Positions 1-11,633 of a stretch of 64,000 nucleotides of DNA are shown here, piece by piece. The stretch covers positions 1-64,000 of the forward strand of contig CAMIIP010000005.1 of the NCBI GenBank assembly GCA_946222285.1. The letters run 5' to 3'. The stretch's first letter is position 1. The number at the start of each line of letters is the position of its first letter. The position numbers and the translations under genes were made by a program. The notes beneath the pieces were generated by a model, which saw only the letters and a list, made by a program, of their open reading frames with translations, did no database searches and was not told the DNA's origin. This DNA is from an uncultured Rothia sp. Lineage in GTDB: Bacteria > Actinomycetota > Actinomycetes > Actinomycetales > Micrococcaceae.

Positions 1-26
1 ACCCCCCTGTCTCGGCGACTCGTACT

Positions 27-55
27 ACTTTACACAGGTTCACAGACCACCGCAA
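27..55 (-). promoter_or_regulatory. possible leftward promoter leaving the window
   Basis: On the minus strand TTGCGG (50-55) and TAAAGT (27-32) are separated by exactly 17 bases, and a GC-richer stretch follows. The site lies after the tyrS terminator and points out of the window. In related Micrococcales an rRNA operon often follows tyrS, so a stable-RNA promoter is a reasonable guess, but the transcribed gene is not in this window. The rest of 1-240 is AT-rich and shows no gene. Confidence 0.3.
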
Positions 56-240
56 CTCGGATTTAATAGATCTGGCTCACAAAATTTAAAAATCATTCAC
101 TTTCGACTACCTCATATTTATTGCTTCCCCTAGTAAATCGCACATTAGAACCACAACGACCCTCTAAAAGTGTTCCATATCAGTAATCTGTTTCACATAA
201 ATTCACCGTTTTCCTCCATAAATCCCCTCCTAGATACCAA

Positions 241-280
241 AAAGCGGATTCAGAACCTCAAAAGACTCTGAATCCGCTTT
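241..280 (-). terminator. tyrS intrinsic terminator
   Basis: A perfect 14-bp inverted repeat (241-254 with 267-280, loop of 12) lies just past the tyrS stop codon. Read leftward, the stem ends in CGC followed by five T, which fits a Rho-independent terminator for the minus strand. The plus-strand side has only a short T run. Confidence 0.85.
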
Positions 281-300
281 ACTCATCAAAAACTCAACAG

Positions 301-1611
301 CTATACGGACTGAACTTCAATAACAGCCATATTTTTCTTGCCTCTACGTACTACTGCATATTTACCGTGCAGAAGCTCAGGTGAAGCAATCATCGAATCT
401 TCACCTTGCACCTTGACGTTATTGACAGACGCTCCCCCCTCCTTCAAAGTACGACGAGCAGCGGACTTTGATTCCGATAGACCGGTCTCTACCAGAACAG
501 TAATCATATCGAGCTGATCTTCTGTCAGTACCGCATGCGGAAGTTCCGCAGTAGCAGCAATCAGAGTTTCTTCGTCTAAATCAATAAGTTGCCCTTTACC
601 AAAGAGAGCTTCCGAAGCAGCAATAACTTTCTCAGTTGCTTCTACACCGTGAACCAAAGAGGTTACTTCATAGGCAAGAGTCTTCTGACCCAACCGTTTA
701 AAGGGTTCTTCATCCACCGACTTCTGAATCTCTGCAATTTCTTCGCGGGTCTTAAAAGTAAAGACCTTAAAGCGATCCGCCACATCTGCATCTGCTGTAT
801 TGAGCCAGAACTGGTAGAAAGCATAGGGAGTGCACATCGTAGGATCTAGCCAAATAGCGTTACCCTCCGACTTGCCAAACTTGGTCCCATCGGAATTTGT
901 AATCAAGGGCGTACCCAAAGCATGAACAGACTTGCCTTCTACTTTGCGTACCAACTCGGTGCCTGAGGTAAGGTTACCCCACTGATCAGAACCACCGCAT
1001 TGCAGGGAAACATCGTAGCGGCGATTGAGCTCTAAAAAGTCGTTGCCCTGCAAAATCTGGTAGGAAAACTCGGTATAAGAAATACCTTCATCTGAATTGA
1101 GGCGCTTGGCAACAATCTCTTTCTTAACCATGGTGCCAACGCGGAAGTTCTTACCGACCTCACGCAGAAAATCAATCGCCGAAAGCTCAGATGTCCATTC
1201 TAGGTTATTGACCATCTGTGCGGCATTTTCACCCGTAAAGTCAAGGTAGCGCCCAATCTGCCCACGGAGCTTATCAACCCAGCCCTCAACTACATCGCGC
1301 GAATTCAAAACGCGCTCGGAGCTCTGGCGAGGATCACCAATCAGACCGGTAGCACCTCCCACCAGACCAAAGGGCTTATGCCCGGCAAGCTGCAAACGAC
1401 GCATAGTCAATAGCTGAACCAAATGCCCCAGATGAAGGGAAGCTGCCGTTGGGTCATAGCCCACGTAAAAGTTCAGAGACTCCTCAGCCAAAGCCTTCTC
1501 TAACGCGGCCTCATCGGTGCTGACATGCACCAATCCACGCCATTTCAATTCTTGCCAGATATTCTCGAAAGAATCATCGTTGTGTTGCTGTTCAAGAATG
1601 TTGGAAGACAC
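301..1611 (-). CDS. tyrS: tyrosyl-tRNA synthetase
   Basis: Cytoplasmic class I aminoacyl-tRNA synthetase that charges tRNA-Tyr. The 436-residue product has the HIGH-type motif HLGH at residues 60-63, the KMSKS-type loop KFGKS at 244-248, and a C-terminal S4 RNA-binding domain from about residue 370. Length is normal for bacterial TyrRS. The start is GTG, preceded by a GGAGAGA ribosome site on the minus strand. It is followed by a strong terminator, and the helicase gene upstream ends 86 bases away, so it may be transcribed alone or at the end of that unit. No damage is seen. Confidence 0.97.
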   Translation of the reverse strand: MSSNILEQQHNDDSFENIWQELKWRGLVHVSTDEAALEKALAEESLNFYVGYDPTAASLHLGHLVQLLTMRRLQLAGHKPFGLVGGATGLIGDPRQSSERVLNSRDVVEGWVDKLRGQIGRYLDFTGENAAQMVNNLEWTSELSAIDFLREVGKNFRVGTMVKKEIVAKRLNSDEGISYTEFSYQILQGNDFLELNRRYDVSLQCGGSDQWGNLTSGTELVRKVEGKSVHALGTPLITNSDGTKFGKSEGNAIWLDPTMCTPYAFYQFWLNTADADVADRFKVFTFKTREEIAEIQKSVDEEPFKRLGQKTLAYEVTSLVHGVEATEKVIAASEALFGKGQLIDLDEETLIAATAELPHAVLTEDQLDMITVLVETGLSESKSAARRTLKEGGASVNNVKVQGEDSMIASPELLHGKYAVVRRGKKNMAVIEVQSV

Positions 1612-1697
1612 TCTCTCTCCAATCCTTAATTTACTGGGCTGTTTTATCTCTGTCTAAAATACTAGGTTGCTACTACGCAACCTTTAGGAAGCACGCA

Positions 1698-4001
1698 TCA
1701 TAAACCCGCAGGAAATTCCTCAGCGCCAATCAGATGCAAACGTTGAGTAGGGCGCGTCATCGATACATATAAATCACCGATAGAGCCATTTGCTGCCCTC
1801 ACCAAATCGTTGGGCTCAACAATCACCACGACATCGAACTCTAATCCCTTTGCTTCCCAGGGAGTGAGTACGAGAATCTGATTTTCTAAAGCGGTCTGCG
1901 AAGTACCGGTTTTATCCCGATGCGCCTGTGCGACCGCGTTCGCAACACTCGCATACTTTTCAGGGGCGACAATAACACCAATCAATCCACCAGCCGAACG
2001 ATCCACCTCCACAGTTACGACATCAACCACGGTAGAGATAAGCTCAGATGAATCAACATGCACCAAGAAAGGTGCCCACTCCCCCTCGCGGACAGCTCGG
2101 GGTGCCGACACATCTTGCCCCGCAGCCTGAGCAACTGCCACCGCGGCATCGGAAATCTGCGCCGGAGTACGGTAATTGACGCTGAGTGTATCCAGCTCAA
2201 AACGATTACCCACAAACGGTTCAAGGGCATCTTGCCAAGATGAGGACGCCGCAGCAGAAGAAGCCTGTGCAATATCGCCAACAATAGTAAATGACTTCAT
2301 AGGACAGCGGCGGAAAAGCAAACGCCACTGCATGGGTGAAAGTTCCTGAGCTTCATCGACCACCACATGCCCGTAAGCCCAAGTGCGATCCGATTTAGCT
2401 GCCTGCGCCGCCGTCATCCGCTGTGCCCCCGTTTCGTAGAAGGAAGCAATTTGCTCGGCGGTAATCACACCGTCCACACCAAAATCTTCGAGTTCGTAGT
2501 GAACATTCTCTAAGGCTTTACGCGCATTTTCTAAGTTAGCTTTCTGTTCCTGCGCCGCACGAGCTGCCGCCCCCGCACCGGTTACCTTGCCGAAATCACC
2601 CAGCAATTCTGCCGCTTCATCGAGCAGAGGAATGTCAGCCTCAGTAAAAGGATCATTGGCGGGGCGGTAGAGAGCATCACGTTCTTTCTCCGAAAAAGCA
2701 CGTAGGGCCGAATCAAGGTAGCGACGCTGGGAGAAGAGCGAGCGCAAGAGCGTCTCGGGAGAAATCGGCATCCACGCCAGGTTAAGAGCACGGCGCACGT
2801 CAAGAGATTCGCGCACATCGTCTTCAATATGAGGACGATCGACCTGACGACCTGCAGCCTCATCTAGCTTCTCGTTGAGCTGTTGACCGAGCTCGCGCAA
2901 GAGAATCTTGACGAAGGTCTCGCGTGCCTCGTTATGGGGCTTGCCGGTTGAACGAGCTTTCTCGCGGGCATGGTTCACCATCTTAGGGGTAAGTTTTAGA
3001 TCGGTAGTATCAACGGTAAGGATCTTGGTTTCGTTGATTCGTTTTTGACGATCTTTGACCGCACGTTTGATGGCTTTTACCATCCGCAAATCACCCTTGA
3101 GTCGAGCGACCTCGGGGTTCTTCTCCTCTACCGCGTGCAAACCGGGATAGAGAGAAGCCAGAGACGTCATGACCACACCGGTCTCGCCGAGCGACGGCAG
3201 AACCCGCTCGATGTACCACATGAAAGAAGTACTGGGGCCAACAATGAGTACGCCCGATTTATTGAGTCGCTCACGGTGCGTATACAGAAGATAGGCTGCG
3301 CGGTGAAGCGCTACCGCAGTTTTTCCGGTACCGGGGCCGCCCTGAACTACTCGCACACCTGGCAAATCAGCGCGGATAATTTTATCTTGCTCCGCCTGAA
3401 TCGTTGCAACAATATCGCCCATTCGGCCGGTTCGCTTACGGTTCAAAGCTGCTAACAGAGCGCCCTCGCCGTGGAGCGTATCTGCTGAATCGAGCAGGCT
3501 CGAATCAAGAACGTCATCCTCAATTCCCACAACCTCGCGCTGCTCCAACATCAGATGACGACGACGGCGCACGCCCTGTCGGTCAAAAGCAGTCGCCTGG
3601 TAGAAAGTACCAGCCTCGGGAGCACGCCAGTCAATCAGTAGCCGTTCGTGTTCTTCCGTTGCCAGCCCGATACGACCAATATAGCGACGCTTTTGATCGT
3701 CCAAGTCAAGACGGCCAAAAGCCAGCCTATGATCGACAGCGTTAAGTTGGGCCAGTCGATCCTCGTAGTGCGTGGCGTAAGCATCGCGTTCCGAACGGTT
3801 CTGGTGTGTGCCCTGACTCTTGACCGCACGAATGGATGTGAGCTTCTTGGCCGTCTCTTCGCGCATTTCGTCGAGACGATCATAGAGCTTTTTGACATAG
3901 TTACGTTCGGTTTCCAAGGCCTGGCTATAGGCAAGCTCGGCTACTTCTTGATCCGCCGAAGCGACCCGATCGTAGGAGTTTTCCGAAATACGGTCAGTCA
4001 C
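1698..4001 (-). CDS. HelD/HelR-type UvrD-like ATPase
   Basis: Superfamily 1 helicase-like ATPase of the HelD group. In actinobacteria these proteins remove stalled RNA polymerase from DNA, and some (HelR) give rifampicin tolerance; that role is family knowledge, not shown here. The N-terminus is a charged coiled-coil. The Walker A motif GGPGTGKTA lies at residues 221-229, and near the C-terminus are a UvrD-type segment (WEAKGLEFD) and the VSMTRP motif. The frame is open up to 4124, overlapping the end of apt. I place the start at GTG 4001 because GAGAAAG precedes it and homologues begin near this coiled coil. The product is 767 residues. Whether it belongs to the HelR subgroup cannot be settled by eye. 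Confidence 0.85.
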   Translation of the reverse strand: MTDRISENSYDRVASADQEVAELAYSQALETERNYVKKLYDRLDEMREETAKKLTSIRAVKSQGTHQNRSERDAYATHYEDRLAQLNAVDHRLAFGRLDLDDQKRRYIGRIGLATEEHERLLIDWRAPEAGTFYQATAFDRQGVRRRRHLMLEQREVVGIEDDVLDSSLLDSADTLHGEGALLAALNRKRTGRMGDIVATIQAEQDKIIRADLPGVRVVQGGPGTGKTAVALHRAAYLLYTHRERLNKSGVLIVGPSTSFMWYIERVLPSLGETGVVMTSLASLYPGLHAVEEKNPEVARLKGDLRMVKAIKRAVKDRQKRINETKILTVDTTDLKLTPKMVNHAREKARSTGKPHNEARETFVKILLRELGQQLNEKLDEAAGRQVDRPHIEDDVRESLDVRRALNLAWMPISPETLLRSLFSQRRYLDSALRAFSEKERDALYRPANDPFTEADIPLLDEAAELLGDFGKVTGAGAAARAAQEQKANLENARKALENVHYELEDFGVDGVITAEQIASFYETGAQRMTAAQAAKSDRTWAYGHVVVDEAQELSPMQWRLLFRRCPMKSFTIVGDIAQASSAAASSSWQDALEPFVGNRFELDTLSVNYRTPAQISDAAVAVAQAAGQDVSAPRAVREGEWAPFLVHVDSSELISTVVDVVTVEVDRSAGGLIGVIVAPEKYASVANAVAQAHRDKTGTSQTALENQILVLTPWEAKGLEFDVVVIVEPNDLVRAANGSIGDLYVSMTRPTQRLHLIGAEEFPAGL

Positions 4002-4095
4002 GCACGTTTCTTTCTCTAAACCAAAACTGAGACGTTCCAGTCTACTCGCTAGCACACCTCTTTGGATATACAAGGAGTCAATTCTTCTGTAAGCT

Positions 4096-4647
4096 CTATC
4101 CAGAAACGGCCGAGAGCGTTTCAATACGGTGATTGCCGATCGCTTCGCGCCCGCCCAGACCTTCTAGTTCAAGCAAAGCGCCCACTCCAGCAATCTCAAG
4201 TTTAGCTTGAGCCATCAGATGAACCGCTGCTGCCAGGGTACCACCGGTTGCTAGCAAATCGTCAACGATAAGAACGCGAGTTCCCTCTGCGAAGTCGTTG
4301 CGGTGAATTTCAATAGCTGCCGAACCATATTCCAACTGATACTCACGCATGTAGGTATCGCGAGGCAGTTTACCCGCTTTACGAACGGTCATTACTCCCG
4401 TGCCTGCTTTATAGGCGATAGCCGCTGCCATCAAGAATCCCCGAGCCTCCACACCAGCAACAATATCGAAGGTGCCTTCAAAACGTTCAGCCAACTCATC
4501 AATGCAACAGCGAAACACTTCTGCATCGGCAAACAGCGTGGTGACGTCGTAGAAGAGGATACCGGCTTTGGGATAATCCTGAATCTGCTCGCAGGCGGCG
4601 GGCACGGCGTCCTGAATCGAAAGTTTATGAAGGTTCGCTGAAGTCAT
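4096..4647 (-). CDS. apt: adenine phosphoribosyltransferase
   Basis: Purine salvage enzyme that makes AMP from adenine and PRPP in the cytoplasm. The 183-residue protein carries the PRPP-binding motif VLIVDDLLATGGT at residues 125-137 and the YDVTTLFAD segment near residue 33, as in other Apt proteins. Its stop lies about 95 bases upstream of the preferred start of the HelD-type gene, so the two may be co-transcribed. The ribosome site before ATG 4647 is weak. argH upstream ends 87 bases away. Length and motifs are ordinary for the family. Confidence 0.95.
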   Translation of the reverse strand: MTSANLHKLSIQDAVPAACEQIQDYPKAGILFYDVTTLFADAEVFRCCIDELAERFEGTFDIVAGVEARGFLMAAAIAYKAGTGVMTVRKAGKLPRDTYMREYQLEYGSAAIEIHRNDFAEGTRVLIVDDLLATGGTLAAAVHLMAQAKLEIAGVGALLELEGLGGREAIGNHRIETLSAVSG

Positions 4648-4734
4648 CGAGAAAGCACTTTCACACCGGTTTCACGGTGATATTGAAATGATCAAATAAT
4701 CCATCAGCGATTATACGCGCCCGTTCTCTGTGCT

Positions 4735-7432
<2,698 letters not shown>

Positions 7433-7477
7433 ATATCTTCCTTTCAGAGTTTGCCAAGGCAAGCTAAAAACCATTTA

Positions 7478-7511
7478 TACATATTTATTAACATATATAA
7501 ATAATTATTCA
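7478..7511 (-). promoter_or_regulatory. tandem ARG-box-like operator upstream of argG
   Basis: On the minus strand the core TGAATAATTATTTA (7498-7511) differs by one base from the general ArgR core TGAAT-W4-ATTCA. A weaker second core TTAATAAATATGTA lies at 7478-7491, three mismatches away. The two centres are 20 bases apart, the usual spacing for paired ARG boxes. The region also holds AT-rich -10 candidates, so bound ArgR would block the argG promoter. A near-identical core precedes argR at 10652. Confidence 0.7.
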
Positions 7512-7512
7512 A

Positions 7513-7784
7513 GCTTCTATGGTGGTTCATGAAAACTTTAATCTTCAGATCATCTTTTCCTTAGAAGTCTTCGCCACACTGGTAGGTACGCCGAAAAGGT
7601 TCTACTCACTGTACTACTCAGCGCATCCTGCCCAACCTACGGTCGATACTGAACCGGTCGTCGTCGATACTTCCCACAGCGGCAGAATCCCCTGGTGCAC
7701 ATACCGCCTTGGTCAGTTGCGGAGATTCAGACATCTCCGGCGGTGGAGCCGGCGCATGAGCAACATTGGGAGTAAAAATTTTGG
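7513..7784. other. intergenic stretch without a convincing gene
   Basis: Between the argG operator and the acyl-CoA ligase gene only short overlapping frames exist on both strands (for example 7519-7788 plus and 7618-7866 minus, the latter from a TTG). None has a ribosome site or recognisable motif. The stretch may be decayed coding sequence. argF or other arg genes might be expected here from relatives, but I could not recognise them. Confidence 0.4.
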
Positions 7785-7994
7785 ATGAGCAGGAGAAAGA
7801 AAATCCCCCTGGGCGGCATTCACCTACACATAGCTCAAACCATTGACCTTTCAGGGCTTTCTCCAAAAATTGGAGAGGTCAGGCTCGACCTGAGTCTCAA
7901 CCAACACGCTGTTCCCTACGTCCAACACGGATTTGCCCGCATGTTTGCCCCTCCAAAAAGAGCAACCGCAGAACAGGTTGAAGCTCTCAGCTAG
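7785..7994 (+). CDS. small uncharacterised ORF (doubtful)
   Basis: A 69-residue frame with basic residues at its start (MSRRKK) and an ordinary-looking C-terminus (APPKRATAEQ). It has no clear ribosome site; GGGAG lies about eleven bases before ATG. It ends tail-to-tail with the acyl-CoA ligase gene, their stop codons overlapping by two bases. I do not recognise it. It could be a remnant or chance. Confidence 0.2.
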   Translation: MSRRKKIPLGGIHLHIAQTIDLSGLSPKIGEVRLDLSLNQHAVPYVQHGFARMFAPPKRATAEQVEALS

Positions 7995-9529
7995 AGAGAT
8001 TGCAATGAGCCAGAGAGCTCCCGCTTAAGAATTTTTCCCGTTGGTCCCAATGGGAGTTCCTTGACGATACTGAACTCACGAGGATATTTATAGGCAGCCA
8101 TTTTCTGCCTACACAAAGAGTCAAGTTCCTCAATGAGAGCATTTTGTTGCGCTAAATCTAACGACTGTTTAGGAACGATCACCGCTCGAATTTCCTCGCC
8201 GACCTTCTCCTGCTGAACACCAATGACAGCAACCAAACGCACCTGCGGATGCGTATAGAGAATATCCTCAATTTCGCGCGGATAAACACTGTATCCATTA
8301 CGTAAAATCATGTCTTTGATGCGATCAACAATAAAAATATTGCCTTCCGTATCAATTCGCGCCACGTCGCCAGTAGCAAACCAATCCCCATCAAAGACCT
8401 TCGCTGTTTCCTGAGGATTGTGCCAGTATTCAGCCATCACGTTATCGCCACGCACCCATAGCTGCCCAGGTTCCCCCACAGGAACATCCCCGCCATTCTC
8501 GCCCCTGACTGCTACTTCGACTCCAGGAAGAGCGCGACCTACAGAGCCAACCACCAGACCAAAACGTTCTTGATTGAAGCTAACGACCGGCGAAGTTTCC
8601 GAAAGACCGTACCCCTCATAAATAGGGCAGGCTAACAGGCGGTGAAAATCAGCATGAACCGTAGCAGGCAGAGCCGAGCCTCCGGAGATTCCAAAGCGAA
8701 TCTTTCCATATAAAGAACTAACATCGCGGGTTTCGCAGAAAGCCGCTAGAGCAGAATACATAGAAGGCACTGCCGCTAAAACGGTAACCCCAACCTTCGC
8801 ACAAAGTGTTGCGGCGTCGTCAGGTTTGAATCTCGGTAGTAAAGCCACAGATGCACCGGCCGCAAATACAGCATTCATCGAAACCGTCTGCCCAAAAGCA
8901 TGAAAGAGCGGTAAACCGCCAAAGAAAATATCATCTGCTCTATATTCAAAAAAATCCGCAACGGTACGGGCATTAGACAACAGATTTTTATGAGTGAGGA
9001 CGGCGCCCTTTGGCTTGCCAGTAGTTCCTGAAGTGTAGAGCAGAACGGCAGGATCATTCTCTGCCACTGCAAAGGTTGACCAGGAGGTAGAAAGATCCGA
9101 TAGCGCCACTTCAAAAAAAGTCGATGCTGAATCAACGATCGCCAGATGCAGATGAGAGGTATCCAGATCAACGAGCTCCTGAGCTAAGCGTGCTCCCTGC
9201 CAACTCACCAGTAGCTTCGTTTGAGAATCTTTAGTATGAAAATTTACCTCGTTTGCACTGAGTAGAGGGTTAAGAGGAACCACTACAGCGCCCAAGCTAA
9301 GTGTTGCAAAATAAAGAATGGGCATTTGCACCACATTGGGTAAAGCCAGAGCAACTCGATCACCAGGCTTGATATCAAACTTTTTTAACCACCAACGGGC
9401 TTGGCTCACTAGCTCTTTTAAGCACCCGTAAGTTATCTCAGATTCCCCTGTTCGCAAGGCCACAGAAGACTCTGGCGAAGAATCAATAAGAAAAGCAAGA
9501 TTGAATTCTGAGGTTTTCTCAATTGACAA
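7991..9529 (-). CDS. AMP-forming acyl-CoA synthetase
   Basis: Adenylates a carboxylic acid, probably a fatty acid, and transfers it to coenzyme A. The 512-residue protein has the P-loop-like motif YTSGTTGKPKG at residues 165-175, the GYGLSET motif in the middle, a YPREIED hinge segment and the C-terminal LGPTGKILKREL with its catalytic lysine. This is a complete ANL-family enzyme. The start is TTG 9529, supported by GGGAGA six bases before it; no ATG fits. It stands alone, transcribed away from the ankyrin gene. Substrate cannot be read from the sequence; a FadD-like long-chain ligase is most likely. Confidence 0.88.
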   Translation of the reverse strand: MSIEKTSEFNLAFLIDSSPESSVALRTGESEITYGCLKELVSQARWWLKKFDIKPGDRVALALPNVVQMPILYFATLSLGAVVVPLNPLLSANEVNFHTKDSQTKLLVSWQGARLAQELVDLDTSHLHLAIVDSASTFFEVALSDLSTSWSTFAVAENDPAVLLYTSGTTGKPKGAVLTHKNLLSNARTVADFFEYRADDIFFGGLPLFHAFGQTVSMNAVFAAGASVALLPRFKPDDAATLCAKVGVTVLAAVPSMYSALAAFCETRDVSSLYGKIRFGISGGSALPATVHADFHRLLACPIYEGYGLSETSPVVSFNQERFGLVVGSVGRALPGVEVAVRGENGGDVPVGEPGQLWVRGDNVMAEYWHNPQETAKVFDGDWFATGDVARIDTEGNIFIVDRIKDMILRNGYSVYPREIEDILYTHPQVRLVAVIGVQQEKVGEEIRAVIVPKQSLDLAQQNALIEELDSLCRQKMAAYKYPREFSIVKELPLGPTGKILKRELSGSLQSL

Positions 9530-9603
9530 GGTTTCTCCCGAGTTCAGTCAGAATGCCGTCTCCGTTTTAGCTTAAAAATACCTCGTTATATATTGAGCAA
9601 AAC

Positions 9604-9645
9604 TTTTGTACGTTTACAGCATGTTTGTACAGTTTATTTTATAAT
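9604..9645 (+). promoter_or_regulatory. promoter region with GTAC repeats before the ankyrin gene
   Basis: TTTGTACGTTTA (9605-9616) and TTTGTACAGTTTA (9624-9636) are near-identical direct repeats 19 bases apart, just upstream of a TATAAT (9640-9645). A -35 at normal spacing is not obvious, which could mean activator dependence. Function is inferred only from position. Confidence 0.3.
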
Positions 9646-9680
9646 GATTTACTCAAAATAAGCGATTTCAAGGAGAGCCC

Positions 9681-10088
9681 ATGTCAGATGAAACTTCACA
9701 CGTAGAGTTGAGTCAAGAAGAAATTAACTTTCTCAACTCCATTTTTGATCTAGCCAGAGAAGGAAAAGCAACGGCTCTGGAATCCCTCTTAGCTCAAGGA
9801 ATCCCCGCTGATCTCACCGATGCAAAAGGCAATACTCTTCTTATCCTCGCTGCCTACCACCAACACCCAGAACTCGTGAAGCTCCTTCTCAACAGAGAAG
9901 CCAGCATCGATTCTCTCAATGATCGTGGTCAAACAGCTCTCATCTGTGCGGTCTTTCGCGATAATCAGGAAATTGCCCAGCTTCTCATCAAAGCCGGAGC
10001 CAACCTAAACATCGGCTTTCAGAAGCCTTTAGAAGTTGCAGAATTCTTTGGACTAGAGAATATGAAAAAGTATTTACAGAATCAATAA
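9681..10088 (+). CDS. small ankyrin-repeat protein
   Basis: A 135-residue soluble protein with about two full and two partial ankyrin repeats between residues 35 and 125; the consensus pieces GNTLLILAA, LVKLLL, GQTALICA and AGANLNIG are visible. Ankyrin repeats bind proteins; the partner is unknown. AAGGAGAG lies at ideal distance before ATG. It is the only rightward gene among leftward neighbours in this part. Small bacterial proteins of this type are sometimes found beside catalases, but no such gene is here. Confidence 0.85.
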   Translation: MSDETSHVELSQEEINFLNSIFDLAREGKATALESLLAQGIPADLTDAKGNTLLILAAYHQHPELVKLLLNREASIDSLNDRGQTALICAVFRDNQEIAQLLIKAGANLNIGFQKPLEVAEFFGLENMKKYLQNQ

Positions 10089-10152
10089 AAAGAAAATTTT
10101 TACCATCGCTCACGCCGAAAGAAAATGCAACTAGATGCCTAAAGCAAGCAAC

Positions 10153-10632
10153 CTAGGCGGCCCACTCAAGAAACTGCCGAGCCATCTCATCGCCCCCAGT
10201 TGCCGATTGAGTAATCACCATAACGGTATCATCACCCGCAATAGTACCAATAAGTCGTTCAATACCCGCCTGATCAATTGCTGATGCCAGAAACTGAGCT
10301 GCCCCCGGCGGTGTCCTCAAAATCACCAGATTACCAGAAGCTTCAGCAGTAATCAGGAGTTCTTTAAAGAGCGCAATCATTCGCGCGTCGATACCCTCTG
10401 ATGACGAACGCCGTACAGGATGATTAGGCACAGCATAAATAAGACCGGATTTTTCATCTCGTACCCGCTCCGCACCAATCTCTACCAAATCACGAGAAAG
10501 CGTAGCCTGAGTTACTTTAACGCCGTCATCTGAAAGCAACTGAGCCAAATCCGATTGAGACCTAACTCGATGAGTTGAGAGCAAATCAATAATACGCGCT
10601 TGACGCGCGGTCTTGGTGGAGGGAATTGCCAT
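10153..10632 (-). CDS. argR: arginine repressor
   Basis: Hexameric repressor that senses arginine and binds ARG boxes. Residues 1-70 form the winged helix-turn-helix (QSDLAQLL, ATLSRDL) and residues 80-155 the arginine-binding oligomerisation domain (GTIAGDDTVMVI). Length 159 is normal. ATG 10632 follows AGAGGA. An ARG-box-like core lies 20 bases upstream of the start, so self-control is likely. In many relatives argR lies directly before argG; here the acyl-CoA ligase and ankyrin genes lie between. Confidence 0.95.
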   Translation of the reverse strand: MAIPSTKTARQARIIDLLSTHRVRSQSDLAQLLSDDGVKVTQATLSRDLVEIGAERVRDEKSGLIYAVPNHPVRRSSSEGIDARMIALFKELLITAEASGNLVILRTPPGAAQFLASAIDQAGIERLIGTIAGDDTVMVITQSATGGDEMARQFLEWAA

Positions 10633-10651
10633 CTGAAATCCTCTGCATGGA

Positions 10652-10665
10652 TGAATGATTATTTA
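10652..10665 (+). promoter_or_regulatory. ARG-box-like operator upstream of argR
   Basis: TGAATGATTATTTA matches the ArgR core with one mismatch outside the W4 centre and nearly repeats the argG-proximal box. It lies 20 bases upstream of the argR start codon, which suggests autorepression. Confidence 0.65.
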
Positions 10666-10818
10666 TTATAAGCTTCTGCTTAACAGTAGTTTCTATTCAT
10701 AAACTTGATACTTTATGAGTAGGCTCCATCAACGATTATAGGTGCAGCTCACAATAATTATGCAATCTATGTATAGGCTTAGAGCAGATAAATCATGAGA
10801 TTTGCTAGAAAACAAAAT

Positions 10819-10851
10819 GAGCCCCTCGACCAGAATAGGGTCGAAGAGCTC
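10819..10851 (-). terminator. probable terminator of the two-helix membrane protein gene
   Basis: GAGC (10819-10822) pairs with GCTC (10848-10851) and TCGACC with GGTCGA inside it, separated by a small internal loop. Read leftward the hairpin is followed by the T-rich ATTTTGTTTTC. It lies 18 bases past the stop of the gene at 10869. Confidence 0.55.
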
Positions 10852-10868
10852 ATAAGCAGGATTATTCT

Positions 10869-11507
10869 CTATTCGAAATCAAGAACAGATTCGGAGCGAC
10901 GATTAAGACGAATAGCCCCCCATACGCCCGCCGCAAAAACCAAGACAGCGCCCACCAGAGCTAACCAGCCCATAGTTTTCTGAGTGGACACCAAGCCTGA
11001 TGTCACTGGCTTGAGGCTTCCCTCTGAACCAGTTCGCACTACTTCCACCTGATTATCATCTGTTTTTGCCACTAAGGCATCCACCTTTTTCTCAAAATCA
11101 CCGGCCACCATGCCAGTCTGCGTTCCACGGAATTCTATGGTCTGCCCAGCCTGGATTTCCTTCGAATCGCTCAGATTCGATATGTAGGTGACACCGTTCA
11201 TCTGGTCATCTGCCGGAGCAGCACCGGAATAAATTGCCACGTTATCTTTAGTCTGCAAATCAGGAGTGAGATCTACATATTTACCCGAGATAACCCAGCT
11301 TTTATCTTCATAACCGGCGTTTTGATGGGCTTCAGAAAGTTGGCGGATACCAACAACGCATAAAACGATAGCGATAATAACGGACAGTAAAACGATAGCG
11401 ACGGTCAACCATCGACCCCGTTGATTCGGTTCTGTCTCATAGATTTCATCGTCTTCTTCCATCTCAAAGAAAGAATCGTTATCGAGTTCCTGCGATTCAT
11501 GAGCCAT
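10869..11507 (-). CDS. two-helix membrane protein of unknown function
   Basis: A 212-residue protein with an acidic N-terminus (about 30 residues), a hydrophobic helix at about 33-53, an extracytoplasmic stretch of about 120 residues and a second helix at about 180-200, followed by a short basic tail. I do not recognise the family. It lies between pheT and argR, where relatives usually carry argCJBDF. It has its own terminator-like hairpin. A membrane location is supported by the sequence; the job is unknown. Confidence 0.75.
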   Translation of the reverse strand: MAHESQELDNDSFFEMEEDDEIYETEPNQRGRWLTVAIVLLSVIIAIVLCVVGIRQLSEAHQNAGYEDKSWVISGKYVDLTPDLQTKDNVAIYSGAAPADDQMNGVTYISNLSDSKEIQAGQTIEFRGTQTGMVAGDFEKKVDALVAKTDDNQVEVVRTGSEGSLKPVTSGLVSTQKTMGWLALVGAVLVFAAGVWGAIRLNRRSESVLDFE

Positions 11508-11564
11508 AAAATTACTCCAAAGCGGTACGAGGATGGGTTGACTATCTAGTCTACTAGTTTACCG

Positions 11565-11610
11565 TTGAAAAGGCGGTGTGACTTTCCCAGAAGTCATACC
11601 GCCTTTTCAA
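11565..11610 (-). terminator. terminator after pheST
   Basis: A 20-bp stem (11565-11584 with 11591-11610, one G-T pair, loop of six) lies just past the pheT stop. The outer stem is AAAAGGCGG on one arm and CCGCCTTTT on the other, so the T run is part of the stem on either strand. It can end pheST transcription and may also act from the other side. Confidence 0.8.
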
Positions 11611-11633
11611 TCTTCAAGGTTTTTTGACCTACC

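Noticed and set aside
3045..4019. Several rightward ORFs opposite the HelD-type gene
   Set aside because: Shadow frames of a clearly coding minus strand.
7519..7866. Small ORFs on both strands between argG and the acyl-CoA ligase gene
   Set aside because: They overlap each other, lack ribosome sites and show no recognisable family.
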